Shown here piece after piece: positions 1 to 9,565 of a stretch of DNA of 64,000 nucleotides. The notes beneath the pieces were generated by a model. That model saw nothing but the letters and a program-made list of their open reading frames with translations. It searched no databases and had not been told where the DNA came from. The stretch is from Vibrio sp. Hep-1b-8 (GTDB lineage Bacteria > Pseudomonadota > Gammaproteobacteria > Enterobacterales > Vibrionaceae). How positions within the stretch are numbered: position 1 is the first letter of the stretch; the number at the start of each line of letters is the position of its first letter. Made by a program: the position numbers and the translations under genes. Where the stretch lies: the NCBI RefSeq assembly GCF_006124995.1, contig NZ_QEWN01000086.1:32398-96397 (forward strand), written 5' to 3'.

Positions 1-407
1 TTTAGTGTCAGTTCAATTCGTTCCATTTCTTGCTGATCCACATGACCATCGGCTTTCGCTGCTGCAATCATCGCCGTTAAGATCAGTTCGCTGTGGATGT
101 TATCTTCAGCGTTGAAGGTATCTTGCTGAGCATTGTGGTTTGATATCGAGGCGTTTTTATCCTGATAGTCGTTATACACTTTGTACGCCAAAGCGCCTAA
201 CGCAGCGACACTGCCAATTTTAAGTGCATTTTTGCCGAGTTTTTTGCTCTTCTTTGAACCCATCAGTAGGGAAACCAAACCGCCTCCGACGGCGCCAGCT
301 CCCAGTGATTTTAAAGTGCCTGAGCTGGATTGTTGTTTGATGTGTTGTTGGCCTTGTTTAACAAGGTCGGAGTTAAATGCTTGATTGAGTAAACTTTTCA
401 GATCCAT
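1..407 (-). CDS. DUF533 / TerB-like family protein (partial, C-terminus outside window)
   Basis: The minus-strand frame opens with ATG at 407-405 behind a strong GGAGG site and stays open to the window edge, giving about 135 residues. The N-terminal part (MDLKSLLNQAF...) is followed by a Gly/Ala-rich, mildly hydrophobic stretch around residues 34-72, then a helical region with the signature A-K-A-D-G-H-V-D near residue 118. This matches the layout of E. coli YebE: a DUF533 membrane-proximal part followed by a TerB-like helical domain whose acidic loop has this motif. The family has no established biochemical role. It stands as a single gene in view, with about 120 bp separating it from purN. 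The truncation is caused by the window edge. Confidence 0.75.
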   Translation of the reverse strand, partial: MDLKSLLNQAFNSDLVKQGQQHIKQQSSSGTLKSLGAGAVGGGLVSLLMGSKKSKKLGKNALKIGSVAALGALAYKVYNDYQDKNASISNHNAQQDTFNAEDNIHSELILTAMIAAAKADGHVDQQEMERIELTL

Positions 408-481
408 CGCGTGCCTCCATTGGTTGTTAGCACCATAGCAGGGGTAAGATGAATGGAAGATTAATATTAGGCGTAAGAATA

Positions 482-515
482 AAAAAGACGAGCACTTGGC
501 TCGCCTTTTTGTCTT
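482..515 (-). terminator. Rho-independent terminator after purN
   Basis: An imperfect inverted repeat (core CGAGC/GCTCG) lies just beyond the purN stop and is followed on the minus strand by a run of six T. It would end the purMN transcript. Confidence 0.55.
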
Positions 516-527
516 TGGTTCAGCAGA

Positions 528-1169
528 TTACTCTTCTGCGTAGCCGTGAATGCTAAGTAGATTACCGTCTAGGTAAGCTTCTTTACCATCTTTCATTACC
601 AAGCGTTCTTCGACTAACCACTTAACGACCATAGGGTAGATTCGGTGTTCTTGTGTTTGAACGCGCTCAGTCAATGTGTCTACGGTATCTTCATCGAAGA
701 TGGGTACTTTCGCTTGCAGAATCACAGGACCGCCATCCAGTTGTTCTGTGACAAAATGAACACTAGTCCCATGTTCTTCATCACCCGCGTGAATAGCACG
801 TTGGTAAGTGTTCAACCCAGGGTATTTAGGCAGTAGTGAAGGGTGGATGTTGATCATTCGACCCATGTAGTGGCGAACAAACTCGCCACTGAGGATTCGC
901 ATGTAGCCAGCAAGTACGATGACATCGGGTTTGTACTCATCGATTTGCTTCATTAACTCATGATCGAAAGCATCACGGGTATCGAAGCTTTTTGGATCAA
1001 GAAAATGAGCCCCAGCCTCAGCCATTTTCGCACGTTCTAACGCGTACGCATCGGCCTTGTTTGAAAACACGGCTGTGACGCGGCCGCCAGTAATGCTGGT
1101 CTCACAAGCATCAATGATTGCCTGTAAGTTTGAGCCATTTCCTGATACTAAAACAACGATACTTTTCAT
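528..1169 (-). CDS. purN: Phosphoribosylglycinamide formyltransferase (GAR transformylase)
   Basis: This enzyme transfers the formyl group of 10-formyl-THF to glycinamide ribonucleotide, the third step of de novo purine synthesis, in the cytoplasm. The 213 residues match the family length (E. coli 212). The N-terminus has the nucleotide-binding stretch VLVSGNGSNLQA. The catalytic triad is visible as Asn107 and His109 in INIHPSLLPKYPG and Asp145 in EQLDGGPV, each one residue later than in E. coli. The start is 2 bp past the purM stop, so the two genes are cotranscribed and probably translationally coupled. Control is expected through the PurR box upstream of purM. Confidence 0.97.
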   Translation of the reverse strand: MKSIVVLVSGNGSNLQAIIDACETSITGGRVTAVFSNKADAYALERAKMAEAGAHFLDPKSFDTRDAFDHELMKQIDEYKPDVIVLAGYMRILSGEFVRHYMGRMINIHPSLLPKYPGLNTYQRAIHAGDEEHGTSVHFVTEQLDGGPVILQAKVPIFDEDTVDTLTERVQTQEHRIYPMVVKWLVEERLVMKDGKEAYLDGNLLSIHGYAEE

Positions 1170-1171
1170 AC

Positions 1172-2212
1172 TTATTTGATCTCTACCTGTTCTTCACCAG
1201 CTTGAGCATCAGCGATTTCACCAATTACCCATGCGTTTTCGCCTTCAGCTTTCAATAGCTCAACAGCAGCGTCTGCCTGATCTTTAGGTAGAGCAACAAC
1301 AAGACCAACACCACAGTTAAATGTGCGGTACATCTCGTGAGTTGTTACGTTGCCTTTTTCCTGTAGCCACTTGAAGATTATTGGCCACTCCCAGCTGCTG
1401 CCATCAACAACGGCTTTCGTACCTTCTGGTAGTACGCGAGGAATGTTTTCCCAGAAACCACCACCTGTGATGTGAGAAATAGCATGAATATCGTGCTTCT
1501 CAATCATCTTAAGTGCTGATTTGATGTAAATTTTAGTTGGCTCTAGCAGGTGCTTACCGATAGTGCGACCTGCAAGTTCTTCGTTCTTATCTGCACCGGA
1601 TACTTTCAGGATCTTGCGGATAAGTGAGTAGCCGTTTGAGTGTGGGCCACTAGAACCTACAGCGATCAGTGCATCACCAGCAGCAACCTTAGTGCCATCG
1701 ATAACGTCTTCTTTTTCTACTACGCCAACACAGAAGCCTGCTACGTCGTAGTCTTCACCTTCGTACATGCCTGGCATTTCAGCAGTCTCGCCACCAATCA
1801 GGGCGCAACCAGCCTGAACACAGCCGTCAGCAATACCTGATACCACGTCGGCAGCCGTATCAACATCCAGTTTGCCTGTCGCGTAGTAGTCGAGGAAGAA
1901 CAGTGGCTCTGCGCCTTGAACGATAAGGTCGTTCACACACATAGCAACAAGGTCGATGCCGATTGTGTCATGCTTTTTCATATCCAAAGCAAGGCGCAGT
2001 TTAGTCCCTACACCGTCAGTACCTGATACCAAGACTGGTTGCTTATATTTAGTTGGTAGTTCACACAGTGCGCCAAAACCACCAATTCCACCCATTACTT
2101 CTGGGCGACGTGTACGTTTTACAGCACCTTTGATACGGTCAACAAGCGCGTTGCCTGCATCGATATCAACGCCAGCGTCTTTATAGCTAAGAGATGTGTT
2201 ATCAGCACTCAC
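1172..2212 (-). CDS. purM: Phosphoribosylformylglycinamidine cyclo-ligase (AIR synthetase)
   Basis: PurM closes the imidazole ring: ATP-dependent conversion of FGAM to AIR, step five of purine synthesis. The 346 residues equal the usual length (345 in E. coli). The family motifs [20 protein letters not shown] and [14 protein letters not shown] are all present, covering the ATP-binding and dimer-interface loops. It is the first gene of the purMN pair. The 176 bp gap to the divergent upp gene carries a PurR-like operator, the same arrangement as in E. coli. Nothing unusual is seen. Confidence 0.97.
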   Translation of the reverse strand: MSADNTSLSYKDAGVDIDAGNALVDRIKGAVKRTRRPEVMGGIGGFGALCELPTKYKQPVLVSGTDGVGTKLRLALDMKKHDTIGIDLVAMCVNDLIVQGAEPLFFLDYYATGKLDVDTAADVVSGIADGCVQAGCALIGGETAEMPGMYEGEDYDVAGFCVGVVEKEDVIDGTKVAAGDALIAVGSSGPHSNGYSLIRKILKVSGADKNEELAGRTIGKHLLEPTKIYIKSALKMIEKHDIHAISHITGGGFWENIPRVLPEGTKAVVDGSSWEWPIIFKWLQEKGNVTTHEMYRTFNCGVGLVVALPKDQADAAVELLKAEGENAWVIGEIADAQAGEEQVEIK

Positions 2213-2277
2213 AGGGAAGTCCTCGGTTTTAAGTTGGATATGAAAACGGCGCTATTCTAACAGTGGATAAACCTATA

Positions 2278-2293
2278 TAGCAAACGTTTGCGC
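2278..2293. promoter_or_regulatory. PurR operator
   Basis: The core GCAAACGTTTGCG is a near-perfect palindrome and matches the PurR consensus ACGCAAACGTTTGCGT at about 13 of 16 positions. It sits 66 bp upstream of the purM start, between purM and upp, as in enterics. Hypoxanthine- or guanine-bound PurR would be expected to repress purMN here. Confidence 0.8.
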
Positions 2294-2340
2294 AAGTTTT
2301 TTCTTTTGCTCTATGACAAGAAATTGAGAACGAAATCGTT

Positions 2341-2346
2341 TATAAT
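2341..2346 (+). promoter_or_regulatory. Putative -10 element of the upp promoter
   Basis: A perfect TATAAT lies 42 bp before the upp start codon. No convincing -35 is seen at 16-18 bp spacing, so the promoter assignment rests on the -10 and its position. Confidence 0.4.
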
Positions 2347-2388
2347 CTGCAGGTTTGTTTAAATTTTACCTTATATCCGGAGATAGAA

Positions 2389-3015
2389 ATGAAAGTTGTT
2401 GAAGTAAAACACCCTCTTGTGAAGCACAAACTTGGTCTAATGAGAGAAGGTGAGATCAGCACTAAGCGCTTTCGTGAGCTAGCAACAGAAGTTGGTAGCC
2501 TATTAACATATGAAGCGACAGCGGATTTTGAAACGGAAAAAGTGACCATTGAAGGTTGGAACGGTCCTGTTGAAGTAGACCAAATCAAAGGTAAAAAAGT
2601 AACAGTAGTGCCAATCCTACGTGCTGGTCTGGGCATGATGGACGGTGTTCTTGAGCACATGCCAAGTGCACGTATCAGTGTTGTTGGTATCTACCGTGAT
2701 GAAGAGACGCTAGAGCCAGTACCGTACTTTAACAAGCTAGCGTCCAACATGGATGAGCGTATCGCTCTTGTTGTTGACCCAATGCTAGCAACTGGCGGCT
2801 CTATGATCGCAACTATTGACCTACTAAAAGAGAAAGGTTGTAAAGCTATCAAGGTTCTTGTTCTTGTTGCTGCACCAGAAGGTATTGAAGCTTTAGAAAA
2901 AGCACACCCAGATGTAGAGCTATACACTGCGGCAATCGATGAGAAGCTAAACGACAAAGGCTACATCGTCCCAGGTCTTGGTGATGCGGGTGACAAGATC
3001 TTCGGTACACAATAA
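2389..3015 (+). CDS. upp: Uracil phosphoribosyltransferase
   Basis: Upp salvages uracil by joining it to PRPP to form UMP. The 208 residues match E. coli Upp exactly in length. The PRPP-binding loop [10 protein letters not shown] lies at residues 130-139, the flexible RAGLGM segment near 78-83, and the uracil-binding GLGDAGD near the C-terminus (about 197-203). The start follows a CCGGAGATAGAA leader containing a GGAG ribosome site. The uraA permease that often follows upp is absent: the gene is followed directly by a terminator. Confidence 0.97.
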   Translation: MKVVEVKHPLVKHKLGLMREGEISTKRFRELATEVGSLLTYEATADFETEKVTIEGWNGPVEVDQIKGKKVTVVPILRAGLGMMDGVLEHMPSARISVVGIYRDEETLEPVPYFNKLASNMDERIALVVDPMLATGGSMIATIDLLKEKGCKAIKVLVLVAAPEGIEALEKAHPDVELYTAAIDEKLNDKGYIVPGLGDAGDKIFGTQ

Positions 3016-3037
3016 GCGAAGATTGTAATGATTGCGA

Positions 3038-3065
3038 AAGAGAGCCATAAGGCTCTCTTATTTTG
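3038..3065 (+). terminator. Rho-independent terminator after upp
   Basis: A 9-bp stem AAGAGAGCC / GGCTCTCTT with an ATAA loop is followed by ATTTTG, 22 bp past the upp stop. Confidence 0.85.
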
Positions 3066-3154
3066 TCGTAATCTAGAGAATTCAGGGCAGAGCCCTATGG
3101 ATAACGAGCGTGTCTGCGTGAGCAATTCTACTCGTTAGCTAATCGTCTCAAGTC

Positions 3155-4180
3155 TTACTTCTTCAAACTCAACGTGCCGCCTTGTGACTTAGCTGGGCGC
3201 TGCGCTTTTTCTGAAGTAGGTTTGTAGAAAGTCTTTTTAGTAGGCTTGCCTTTCGATTCTGCTTGTTGGTCACTATTGCGACCTTTCTTAGAGTTTGGAG
3301 CATGGCGGAACTCTTCGGCGTTGCGGCCTTTAAAGGTACGTTGCTTTTGGTTGCGACGCGCTTTCGATTCTTGGTTCTCTTCACGGCTGTCAAATAGTTT
3401 CGCGTCAGTTGCTCGACGAATGCGTTTACCTTTCGCGTCCATTTTAGATGCTTCTTCTGTGCCACTTGAATCTTCACACATAGCAAGAATTTCAGAGACT
3501 TCTGCGTCGGTTAGGTAGCGCCATTGTCCATTTGGAATACCATCAAGCGAAATGTTCATGATGCGGACGCGGCGAAGCTTGAAGACTTCGTAGCCAAGTG
3601 CTTCACACATACGACGTATTTGACGGTTAAGACCCTGAGTTAACACGATACGGAATGAGTATTTAGTCTCTCTTACAACTTTACAAGGTAAGGTTACGGT
3701 ATCAAGAATGTTGACGCCGGAAGACATCTTGTTAATGAAGTCATCACTGATGGGCTTATCGACACGAACAACATACTCCTTCTCGTGGTTGTTACCAGCA
3801 CGGAGGATCTTGTTAACGATGTCACCATCATTGGTCAGGAAGATAAGGCCGTCAGAAGGCTTGTCGAGACGACCAATTGGGAAAATACGTTTTTTATGGC
3901 CGACAAAGTCGACAATGTTGCCTGGTATATCGCGTTCGGTGGTGCAAGTAATACCCGTTGGCTTATTCAGAGCGATATAAATCGGTTTGTCGACTGTGGC
4001 TGAAATCGGTTTGTCATCAACACGAACGTCGTCACCTGATTGAACTTTAGTTCCCATCTCAGGTACGAGGCCATTAATTGTTACGCGGCCCTGCTCAATC
4101 AGTCGGTCTGCTTCTCTTCGCGAACAGAATCCAGTCTCACTGATGAATTTATTTAGGCGTTTGCCAGTATCTTGTGTCAT
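3155..4180 (-). CDS. rluF: 23S rRNA pseudouridine(2604) synthase
   Basis: RluF isomerises U2604 of 23S rRNA. An S4 RNA-binding domain spans about residues 7-53. The catalytic core follows, with [10 protein letters not shown] carrying the nucleophile Asp106 (Asp107 in E. coli) and the motif [20 protein letters not shown], which is typical of RluF rather than RluB/RluE. Residues about 240-341 form a Lys/Arg/Gln-rich, low-complexity tail that makes the protein about 50 residues longer than E. coli RluF. Such basic tails are common in marine homologues and probably add RNA affinity (inference). It is a single gene convergent with upp. Confidence 0.92.
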   Translation of the reverse strand: MTQDTGKRLNKFISETGFCSRREADRLIEQGRVTINGLVPEMGTKVQSGDDVRVDDKPISATVDKPIYIALNKPTGITCTTERDIPGNIVDFVGHKKRIFPIGRLDKPSDGLIFLTNDGDIVNKILRAGNNHEKEYVVRVDKPISDDFINKMSSGVNILDTVTLPCKVVRETKYSFRIVLTQGLNRQIRRMCEALGYEVFKLRRVRIMNISLDGIPNGQWRYLTDAEVSEILAMCEDSSGTEEASKMDAKGKRIRRATDAKLFDSREENQESKARRNQKQRTFKGRNAEEFRHAPNSKKGRNSDQQAESKGKPTKKTFYKPTSEKAQRPAKSQGGTLSLKK

Positions 4181-4275
4181 GTTGTTCTCCTAACGTTTCA
4201 CAACGGCGGTTAATAAAATGTGCTGACCAAAATATCAACACAGAGAGGTCGCGCATTCTAGCACCGAGCGACAAG

Positions 4276-4857
4276 TTAACCCAGACGTTTTTGATGCCGT
4301 TCACGAGTTTCTATTTTTTTCTCAGCGCTTTTCCTGAGGAGCACATAAACTGCGCCAGTCCCGCCATGAAAGCGTTGGGCACTATGAACACACTGAACTT
4401 CTTTGATTTGCTTTAGCCACTGAGCAACGAAACTCTTCATTAGAGCTGGTGGATTTGAACGTTCCCCTTTGCCGTGAACAATGACAACGGTACGGATATC
4501 CATACGCATACATTGTTTTAGGAACTTAACCACTTCATCTCGAGCTTGTTCTAGTGTTCTTTTATGCAAGTCTAATCTAGCTTGAATAGGGTATTTGGCT
4601 AGACGCAGCTTTTTATACACGCCATCTTGGACACCATCACGTTTAAACTCGATGACGTCGTCTGGCTTGATCATTTCCGCGTGGTCAATAGACAGATATT
4701 CAGGATCATCTTCAGTCAGCCAAATTGCGGCTTCGCGTTTGGCGAGTTGAGCATCCGTTACTTGATGGTGTTTTTTATGTTCGGTTGTATCTTGCTTGAG
4801 AGGTTTTACATCCCCCATCATTTGTTGAAACAAACCGAATTCATCGTCTTGAGACAT
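4276..4857 (-). CDS. smrA: SmrA-type Smr-domain endonuclease
   Basis: The protein resembles E. coli SmrA (YdaL). The N-terminal region (EFGLFQQMMGDVKPLKQ) corresponds to the YdaL start. The C-terminal Smr domain (about residues 90-180) has DLHKRTLEQARDEVVKFL, the VIVHGKGERS motif and the glycine-rich HGGTGAVYVLLR. Smr domains act as DNA or RNA nicking or endonuclease modules, and the in vivo role here is not established. ATG at 4857 was chosen. A GTG immediately before it would add one residue, and the ribosome site is weak for both. It lies about 95 bp upstream of rluF on the same strand. Confidence 0.85.
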   Translation of the reverse strand: MSQDDEFGLFQQMMGDVKPLKQDTTEHKKHHQVTDAQLAKREAAIWLTEDDPEYLSIDHAEMIKPDDVIEFKRDGVQDGVYKKLRLAKYPIQARLDLHKRTLEQARDEVVKFLKQCMRMDIRTVVIVHGKGERSNPPALMKSFVAQWLKQIKEVQCVHSAQRFHGGTGAVYVLLRKSAEKKIETRERHQKRLG

Positions 4858-5016
4858 CACGAGATCTCAGCATGGGAAATTGATAACAGTATTATACTCA
4901 ACAGACGAAGGGATAGGTCAAAATTTTGTAGCTCGGAAATAAAAAACCGAAGCAGACAATGTATCTACTTCGGTGCATAGCGAATTCTCTATTCCGAGAA
5001 ATAGGGCTAAGCGATT

Positions 5017-5157
5017 CTAGTGAGGAGATTTGTCGTTCATCACTTTGTAGACGATGAAACCGCCATAGAATAGCATTAAACCTAAGGCTCCAAAGATAAC
5101 AATCATTGAAGATAGTCCTACCGCATTACCAAATAGGAGATCAAGCCAAAAGTCCAT
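5017..5157 (-). CDS. DUF3149 small membrane protein
   Basis: A 46-residue reading frame starts at ATG 5157-5155, behind a CGGAGGAACT ribosome site, and ends at TAG 5019-5017. The sequence MDFWLDLLFGNAVGLSSMIV begins with an amphipathic N-terminus and continues into a single predicted transmembrane helix (about residues 16-38), then a short polar tail VYKVMNDKSPH. This is the pattern of the DUF3149 family, small inner-membrane proteins of unknown function found in many Gammaproteobacteria. The strong ribosome site and family resemblance support a real gene despite its size. Confidence 0.8.
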   Translation of the reverse strand: MDFWLDLLFGNAVGLSSMIVIFGALGLMLFYGGFIVYKVMNDKSPH

Positions 5158-5355
5158 AGTTCCTCCGTTGACTACAAAATGAGATGACAGGGCTTAAGGT
5201 AAACCTTGGTTAAATATGCAACACTGATCTGGATCAATTGTTGTTATTAGGTTGCTATTTTGTTTGTCTTGATGTGTTTTTGCTCACACTTTGTCGCCCG
5301 TCGATGATGTTTTAGTCAAACGAACTTAATTTTTCAAAAAGTTAGCTAAAACGGC

Positions 5356-5383
5356 TTGCGTATGTGCTGAGAATCCGTAATAT
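5356..5383 (+). promoter_or_regulatory. Promoter of the tRNA-Pro gene
   Basis: TTGCGT and TAATAT hexamers are separated by 16 bp and lie 38 bp upstream of the mature tRNA 5' end. A single-gene tRNA transcription unit is implied because a terminator follows. Confidence 0.5.
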
Positions 5384-5421
5384 ACGCATCCGTTGACGGG
5401 CATAAGCCTGAAGAAACAACT

Positions 5422-5498
<77 letters not shown>

Positions 5499-5506
5499 CA
5501 TTTAGA

Positions 5507-5536
5507 AAGCCGTAGCAGAAATGTTACGGCTTTTGT
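5507..5536 (+). terminator. Terminator after tRNA-Pro
   Basis: The stem AAGCCGTA / TACGGCTT with a 10-nt loop is followed by TTG, 8 nt after the tRNA CCA end. Confidence 0.75.
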
Positions 5537-5577
5537 CGTTTAAGGGTGTTTTGTCGTTTATGGGCGGAGTAAGCACA

Positions 5578-6444
5578 TTAGTACTTAAATTCACATTGAG
5601 CTTTGGTGCTTTGTGACAACTGAGATATTTTGAACCCATAATCTTTGAGTAATTGCAGGACGCTTTGCTCACCGAGTAAGTGCAGCGTACCGACCACAAC
5701 AACATAGTTTCCTTTATTGTCAGGAAGCCAGTTTGGATTCGATAGTTTCTCAGCCCAGTCTAAGTTTCTATCGGTCAACAATGCAGACTCGAGTTCCTCG
5801 GACATTTCGGCCAGTGTCGCAAATTCGTTAAGCTTATCTAAATCGCCTGCCTTCCAGCTGTCTATTAGGCAATGGGTAGAATCTTCAGAATGATCAAACT
5901 CCTCGATTGCACTGATTAGCATCTCTTTACCGGCTTGGTCTTGCCCAGTAAGAAGATCAATCTGGAACTGCAAAGACTCGAGACCGATAACGGGTATGTT
6001 CCATAGCGTTGCTTTGTTGGCTAAACGTATATCAACGCCATCGGTTGCTGAGTAACCAAGATACTCTATTTGCTTGAGCTGGATTGCCAGAGCGACGGCC
6101 CAAGGTGGTGAGAGGAGGAGTTCGTTGCCTTTAAGTTGTAGGAGAGTCGCAATGCCCAATAGCTCATCTTGCTGCTGTTTAGATAAAACATCCTTCGCCA
6201 CTAAATCTATTGGAGGGTACTGAATTCCACTGGTTTGACGGATATCGGTTTCTACAATTAATCCCTTGCTGGCCTTTAGCTGTTTAAAGATTTTCTCGGG
6301 TAAGGGATACATGCTTTCATCGCCTACATGTACTGAACCAATGATGGTATAGGTCAATGGGCCTTTTTGAGCTTTCCAGTATAAAGGCTCAGCGTTAAGG
6401 CTAATTGAAGCAACCAGTAAACTCAGAACCATCAGTATTTTCAT
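5578..6444 (-). CDS. TraB/GumN-family (ChaN-fold-like) protein with signal peptide
   Basis: The start MKILMVLSLL at 6444 is preferred because TAGGAG lies 7 nt upstream. It yields a typical signal peptide, MKILMVLSLLVASISLNA, with cleavage predicted near residue 18. The mature part has the two hallmark motifs of the TraB/GumN family: IGSVHVGDESMYPLP near the N-terminus and VVVVGTLHLLGEQSV near the C-terminus, each with a GxxHxG-type core proposed to bind metal. The total of 288 residues fits the family. Members are thought to be metal-dependent hydrolases or proteases, but no substrate can be named. Single gene; periplasmic or secreted location is inferred. Confidence 0.82.
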   Translation of the reverse strand: MKILMVLSLLVASISLNAEPLYWKAQKGPLTYTIIGSVHVGDESMYPLPEKIFKQLKASKGLIVETDIRQTSGIQYPPIDLVAKDVLSKQQQDELLGIATLLQLKGNELLLSPPWAVALAIQLKQIEYLGYSATDGVDIRLANKATLWNIPVIGLESLQFQIDLLTGQDQAGKEMLISAIEEFDHSEDSTHCLIDSWKAGDLDKLNEFATLAEMSEELESALLTDRNLDWAEKLSNPNWLPDNKGNYVVVVGTLHLLGEQSVLQLLKDYGFKISQLSQSTKAQCEFKY

Positions 6445-6845
6445 TTCAGCTCCTAATACCATGCGGAAAAATCGTTAAATTGCGTCTTTTTGACGTAGTT
6501 TAGCGAGAGAAAAATGCGTGTTAATTCACATTTTTATATTTCCCGCTGTTGTTAATTTTAAGATAGAAACGGCATATTGTGATCTTAATTCACCTCTCAT
6601 AGTAAGCTTTCCACAGATAATGTGAATTGCCTCTCAGTAATTTCGTTAAAATAAGTCTGTCGATTTTAACGTTTCGTTTAAATGTCTGTTTTTATTGCGT
6701 TTTAAATGCTCATGAAATCTAAATTTTGAGCTTGGTCACTTTTGTGAATTATTAATTTCACGATGCGAAATAACTAGGGATATGTTGAGTTCATCTTGAT
6801 TAAGAGCCGTCATTTTGAGCTCGATATTTTTCTGGGGTAAGTAAG
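6445..6845. other. Divergent promoter region between the TraB-family gene and chitobiase
   Basis: This AT-rich 401-bp gap has no open frame of note. TAATTTCGTTAAAATAA (6638-6654) loosely resembles a NagC site. TGTGAATTGCCTCTCA (from 6621) is a weak CRP-like match. Both would fit control of the chitobiase gene but are too degenerate to call. The long leader before 6846 suggests a substantial 5' UTR. Confidence 0.3.
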
Positions 6846-9497
6846 ATGTTTAAACAAAATCTGATTGCAGCGTCAGTATTGGTAACATTGGCTGGTTGTG
6901 CATCATTTCAATCAACGGAACAACGCGTGGTGAATTCACTGGCGGAGAATCTTGATGTTCAATATCAAGTACTCACTAACCACGGTGCGAATGAAGGTCT
7001 TGCATGTCAGGACTTAGGTGCGGAATGGGCATCATGTAATCAAGTCAATATGACATTGGTGAATCAAGGTGAAGCGATCGACTCAAAAGAGTGGGCTATC
7101 TATTTCCACAGCATTCGTCTAATTCTCGATGTAGACAATGAACAGTTCAAAATCACACGAGTGACAGGCGACTTACATAAGTTGGAGCCGACAGATAAAT
7201 TTGATGGTTTTTCTGCTGGGGAAACTATCGTCCTTCCTCTGATCGGCGAATACTGGCAGTTATTCGAAACGGATTTCATGCCAGGCGCATTCGTTGCAGC
7301 ACCCAACGCTGAGCCTAAAATGATCGCATCTCTAAATACGGAAGATGTTGCGTCGTTTGTTACTGGGCTTGAAGGGAATAACCTAAAACGAACACCGGAT
7401 GACAACAACGTTTTTGCTAACGCTGTGTCTCGCTTCGAGAAGAATAAAGATCTAAACGTTCAAGACGTATCGACTACCTTGTTACCAACACCTATGCATG
7501 TAGAAGCAGCTGAAGGTTTGGTCAGCATTGAAGGGGGTATTGCGCTACCAAAGGGCGCATTTGATCAGGCTCAATTCGCCGCCATTCAAGAGCGCGCGGA
7601 AGTGTTAGGTGTTGATGTCGACGGAGCTTTACCTGTAAGCGTCGCGCTTGTTCCTGCGGATTTTTCGAATGAAATGGCGAAATCTGGTGCGTATGAAATG
7701 GTCATTAGCGGCAATGGTATTGCAATTAAAGCGTTTGACCAAGCGGGTGCATTCTACGCAGTACAATCTATTTTTGGTCTGATAGACAGTCAAAACCCTG
7801 ATCATTTACCACAACTGTCTATTAAAGATGCTCCACGTTTCGATTATCGAGGCGTAATGGTGGATGTTGCTCGTAACTTCCACTCAAAAAAGGCGATTCT
7901 AGCCACTCTAGAGCAGATGGCTGCGTATAAGATGAACAAACTCCATCTTCACCTCACTGATGATGAAGGTTGGCGTATAGAAATCCCGGGTCTGCCTGAG
8001 TTGACTGAGATCGGAGCGAACCGTTGTTTTGATGAACAAGAGAAGAGCTGTTTACTGCCTCAGCTAGGCTCTGGCGCAACAACGGACAACTTTGGTTCTG
8101 GTTACTTCAGCAAAGCAGACTACGTGGAAATCTTGAAATACGCACAAGCGCGTAATATCGAAGTGATCCCAGAAATTGATATGCCAGCTCACGCTCGCGC
8201 AGCAGTGGTTTCTATGGAAGCTCGCTACGATCGTCTCATGGCAGAAGGGAATGAAGCATTAGCAAACGAATATCGTCTGATGGATCCACAAGACACTTCA
8301 AACGTTACCACGGTACAGTTCTACAACAAACAGAGCTTTATCAACCCATGTATGGAATCGTCTACTCGTTTTGTCGACAAAGTGATTTCTGAGGTTGCAG
8401 CGATGCACGCTGAAGCGGGTGCACCGTTAACAACATGGCACTTCGGTGGCGATGAAGCAAAAAATATTAAGTTGGGCGCTGGATTCCAAGATGTGAATGC
8501 GCAAGACAAAGTGAGCTGGAAAGGTTCGATCGATCTTTCTCAACAGGACAAACCATTTGCTCGTTCACCACAATGTCAGACATTAATTGAAGATGGCACG
8601 GTCAGTGATTATGGACATTTACCTAGCTACTTTGCTGAGCAGGTATCGAAAATTGTTGCAGAGAAGGGCATTCCTAGCTTCCAAGCATGGCAAGATGGCT
8701 TGAAATACAGTGAAGGCGCAGAGGCGTTTGCGACTCAAAACAAACGCGTTAATTTCTGGGACGTTCTTTACTGGGGTGGTACATCATCTGTTTATGAGTG
8801 GTCTAAGAAGGGTTACGACGTCATCGTTTCAAACCCAGATTACGTTTATATGGATATGCCATATGAGGTAGATCCTAAAGAGCGCGGATACTACTGGGCG
8901 ACACGTGCTACGGACACTCGCAAGATGTTTGGCTTTGCACCAGAGAATATGCCGCAGAACGCAGAAACATCTCTAGATCGTGATGGCAATGGTTTTACTG
9001 GTAAAGGCGAAGTTGAAGCGAAGCCATTCTACGGTCTATCGGCACAGCTTTGGTCTGAGACGGTTCGTAATGATGAGCAGTATGAATACATGGTATTCCC
9101 ACGCGTCCTCGCGGCAGCGGAACGCGCATGGCATCGCACCGACTGGGAGAATGACTACAAAGTAGGAGTAGAATACTCTCAGAATACAAATCTCGTCGAT
9201 AAAGCTGCGTTAAACCAAGACTACAACCGCTTTGCGAACGTACTTGGCCAACGTGAACTGGCGAAACTTGAAAAATCGGGTATCGACTATCGTTTACCTG
9301 TACCTGGTGCGAAATTGGAAAATGGTCAGCTTACAATGAATGTCCAGTTTCCAGGGGTTGAGCTTCAATACTCTATTGATGGCGAGACGTGGATGACTTA
9401 TTCAGACCAAGACCGCCCGATGGTTGCAGGGGAAGTATTTATTCGTTCAGTATCAGCAACGGGTGATAAAGCGAGTCGTGTTACTCGTGTGAAATAG
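6846..9497 (+). CDS. chb: Chitobiase / beta-N-acetylhexosaminidase, GH20 lipoprotein
   Basis: This enzyme cleaves GlcNAc from chitobiose and short chitin oligomers. The 883-residue protein starts with a lipoprotein signal ending LAGC, so Cys18 would be lipidated. The order of domains matches Vibrio and Serratia chitobiases: an N-terminal carbohydrate-binding-like domain (about 30-175), a GH20b domain (about 210-330), the GH20 barrel starting at RFDYRGVMVDVARNFH (about 330-770), and a C-terminal Ig-like domain (about 800-883). The catalytic pair is Asp536-Glu537 in HFGGDEAKN, close to Asp539-Glu540 of the Serratia enzyme. The product GlcNAc would feed NagE/NagA encoded 5 kb downstream. Single gene with its own terminator. 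Confidence 0.95.
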   Translation: MFKQNLIAASVLVTLAGCASFQSTEQRVVNSLAENLDVQYQVLTNHGANEGLACQDLGAEWASCNQVNMTLVNQGEAIDSKEWAIYFHSIRLILDVDNEQFKITRVTGDLHKLEPTDKFDGFSAGETIVLPLIGEYWQLFETDFMPGAFVAAPNAEPKMIASLNTEDVASFVTGLEGNNLKRTPDDNNVFANAVSRFEKNKDLNVQDVSTTLLPTPMHVEAAEGLVSIEGGIALPKGAFDQAQFAAIQERAEVLGVDVDGALPVSVALVPADFSNEMAKSGAYEMVISGNGIAIKAFDQAGAFYAVQSIFGLIDSQNPDHLPQLSIKDAPRFDYRGVMVDVARNFHSKKAILATLEQMAAYKMNKLHLHLTDDEGWRIEIPGLPELTEIGANRCFDEQEKSCLLPQLGSGATTDNFGSGYFSKADYVEILKYAQARNIEVIPEIDMPAHARAAVVSMEARYDRLMAEGNEALANEYRLMDPQDTSNVTTVQFYNKQSFINPCMESSTRFVDKVISEVAAMHAEAGAPLTTWHFGGDEAKNIKLGAGFQDVNAQDKVSWKGSIDLSQQDKPFARSPQCQTLIEDGTVSDYGHLPSYFAEQVSKIVAEKGIPSFQAWQDGLKYSEGAEAFATQNKRVNFWDVLYWGGTSSVYEWSKKGYDVIVSNPDYVYMDMPYEVDPKERGYYWATRATDTRKMFGFAPENMPQNAETSLDRDGNGFTGKGEVEAKPFYGLSAQLWSETVRNDEQYEYMVFPRVLAAAERAWHRTDWENDYKVGVEYSQNTNLVDKAALNQDYNRFANVLGQRELAKLEKSGIDYRLPVPGAKLENGQLTMNVQFPGVELQYSIDGETWMTYSDQDRPMVAGEVFIRSVSATGDKASRVTRVK

Positions 9498-9518
9498 CTT
9501 TGCATTGCCAGATAAGCA

Positions 9519-9547
9519 AAACGCCCAGCCAAAAAGGCTGGGCGTTT
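9519..9547. terminator. Bidirectional terminator between chitobiase and the peptide transporter
   Basis: A perfect 12-bp stem AAACGCCCAGCC / GGCTGGGCGTTT with an AAAAA loop is placed between the convergent genes. Confidence 0.88.
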
Positions 9548-9565
9548 GTTATTAAGATAAGCGAG

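Noticed and set aside
3169..3486. 105-residue minus-strand frame inside the rluF 3' end
   Set aside because: It is the alternative frame of the Lys/Arg-rich RluF tail. The repeated basic codons keep it open by chance, and RluF itself is uninterrupted.
5158..5421. An integration site next to tRNA-Pro
   Set aside because: There is no integrase, no repeat of the tRNA 3' end and no foreign genes nearby.
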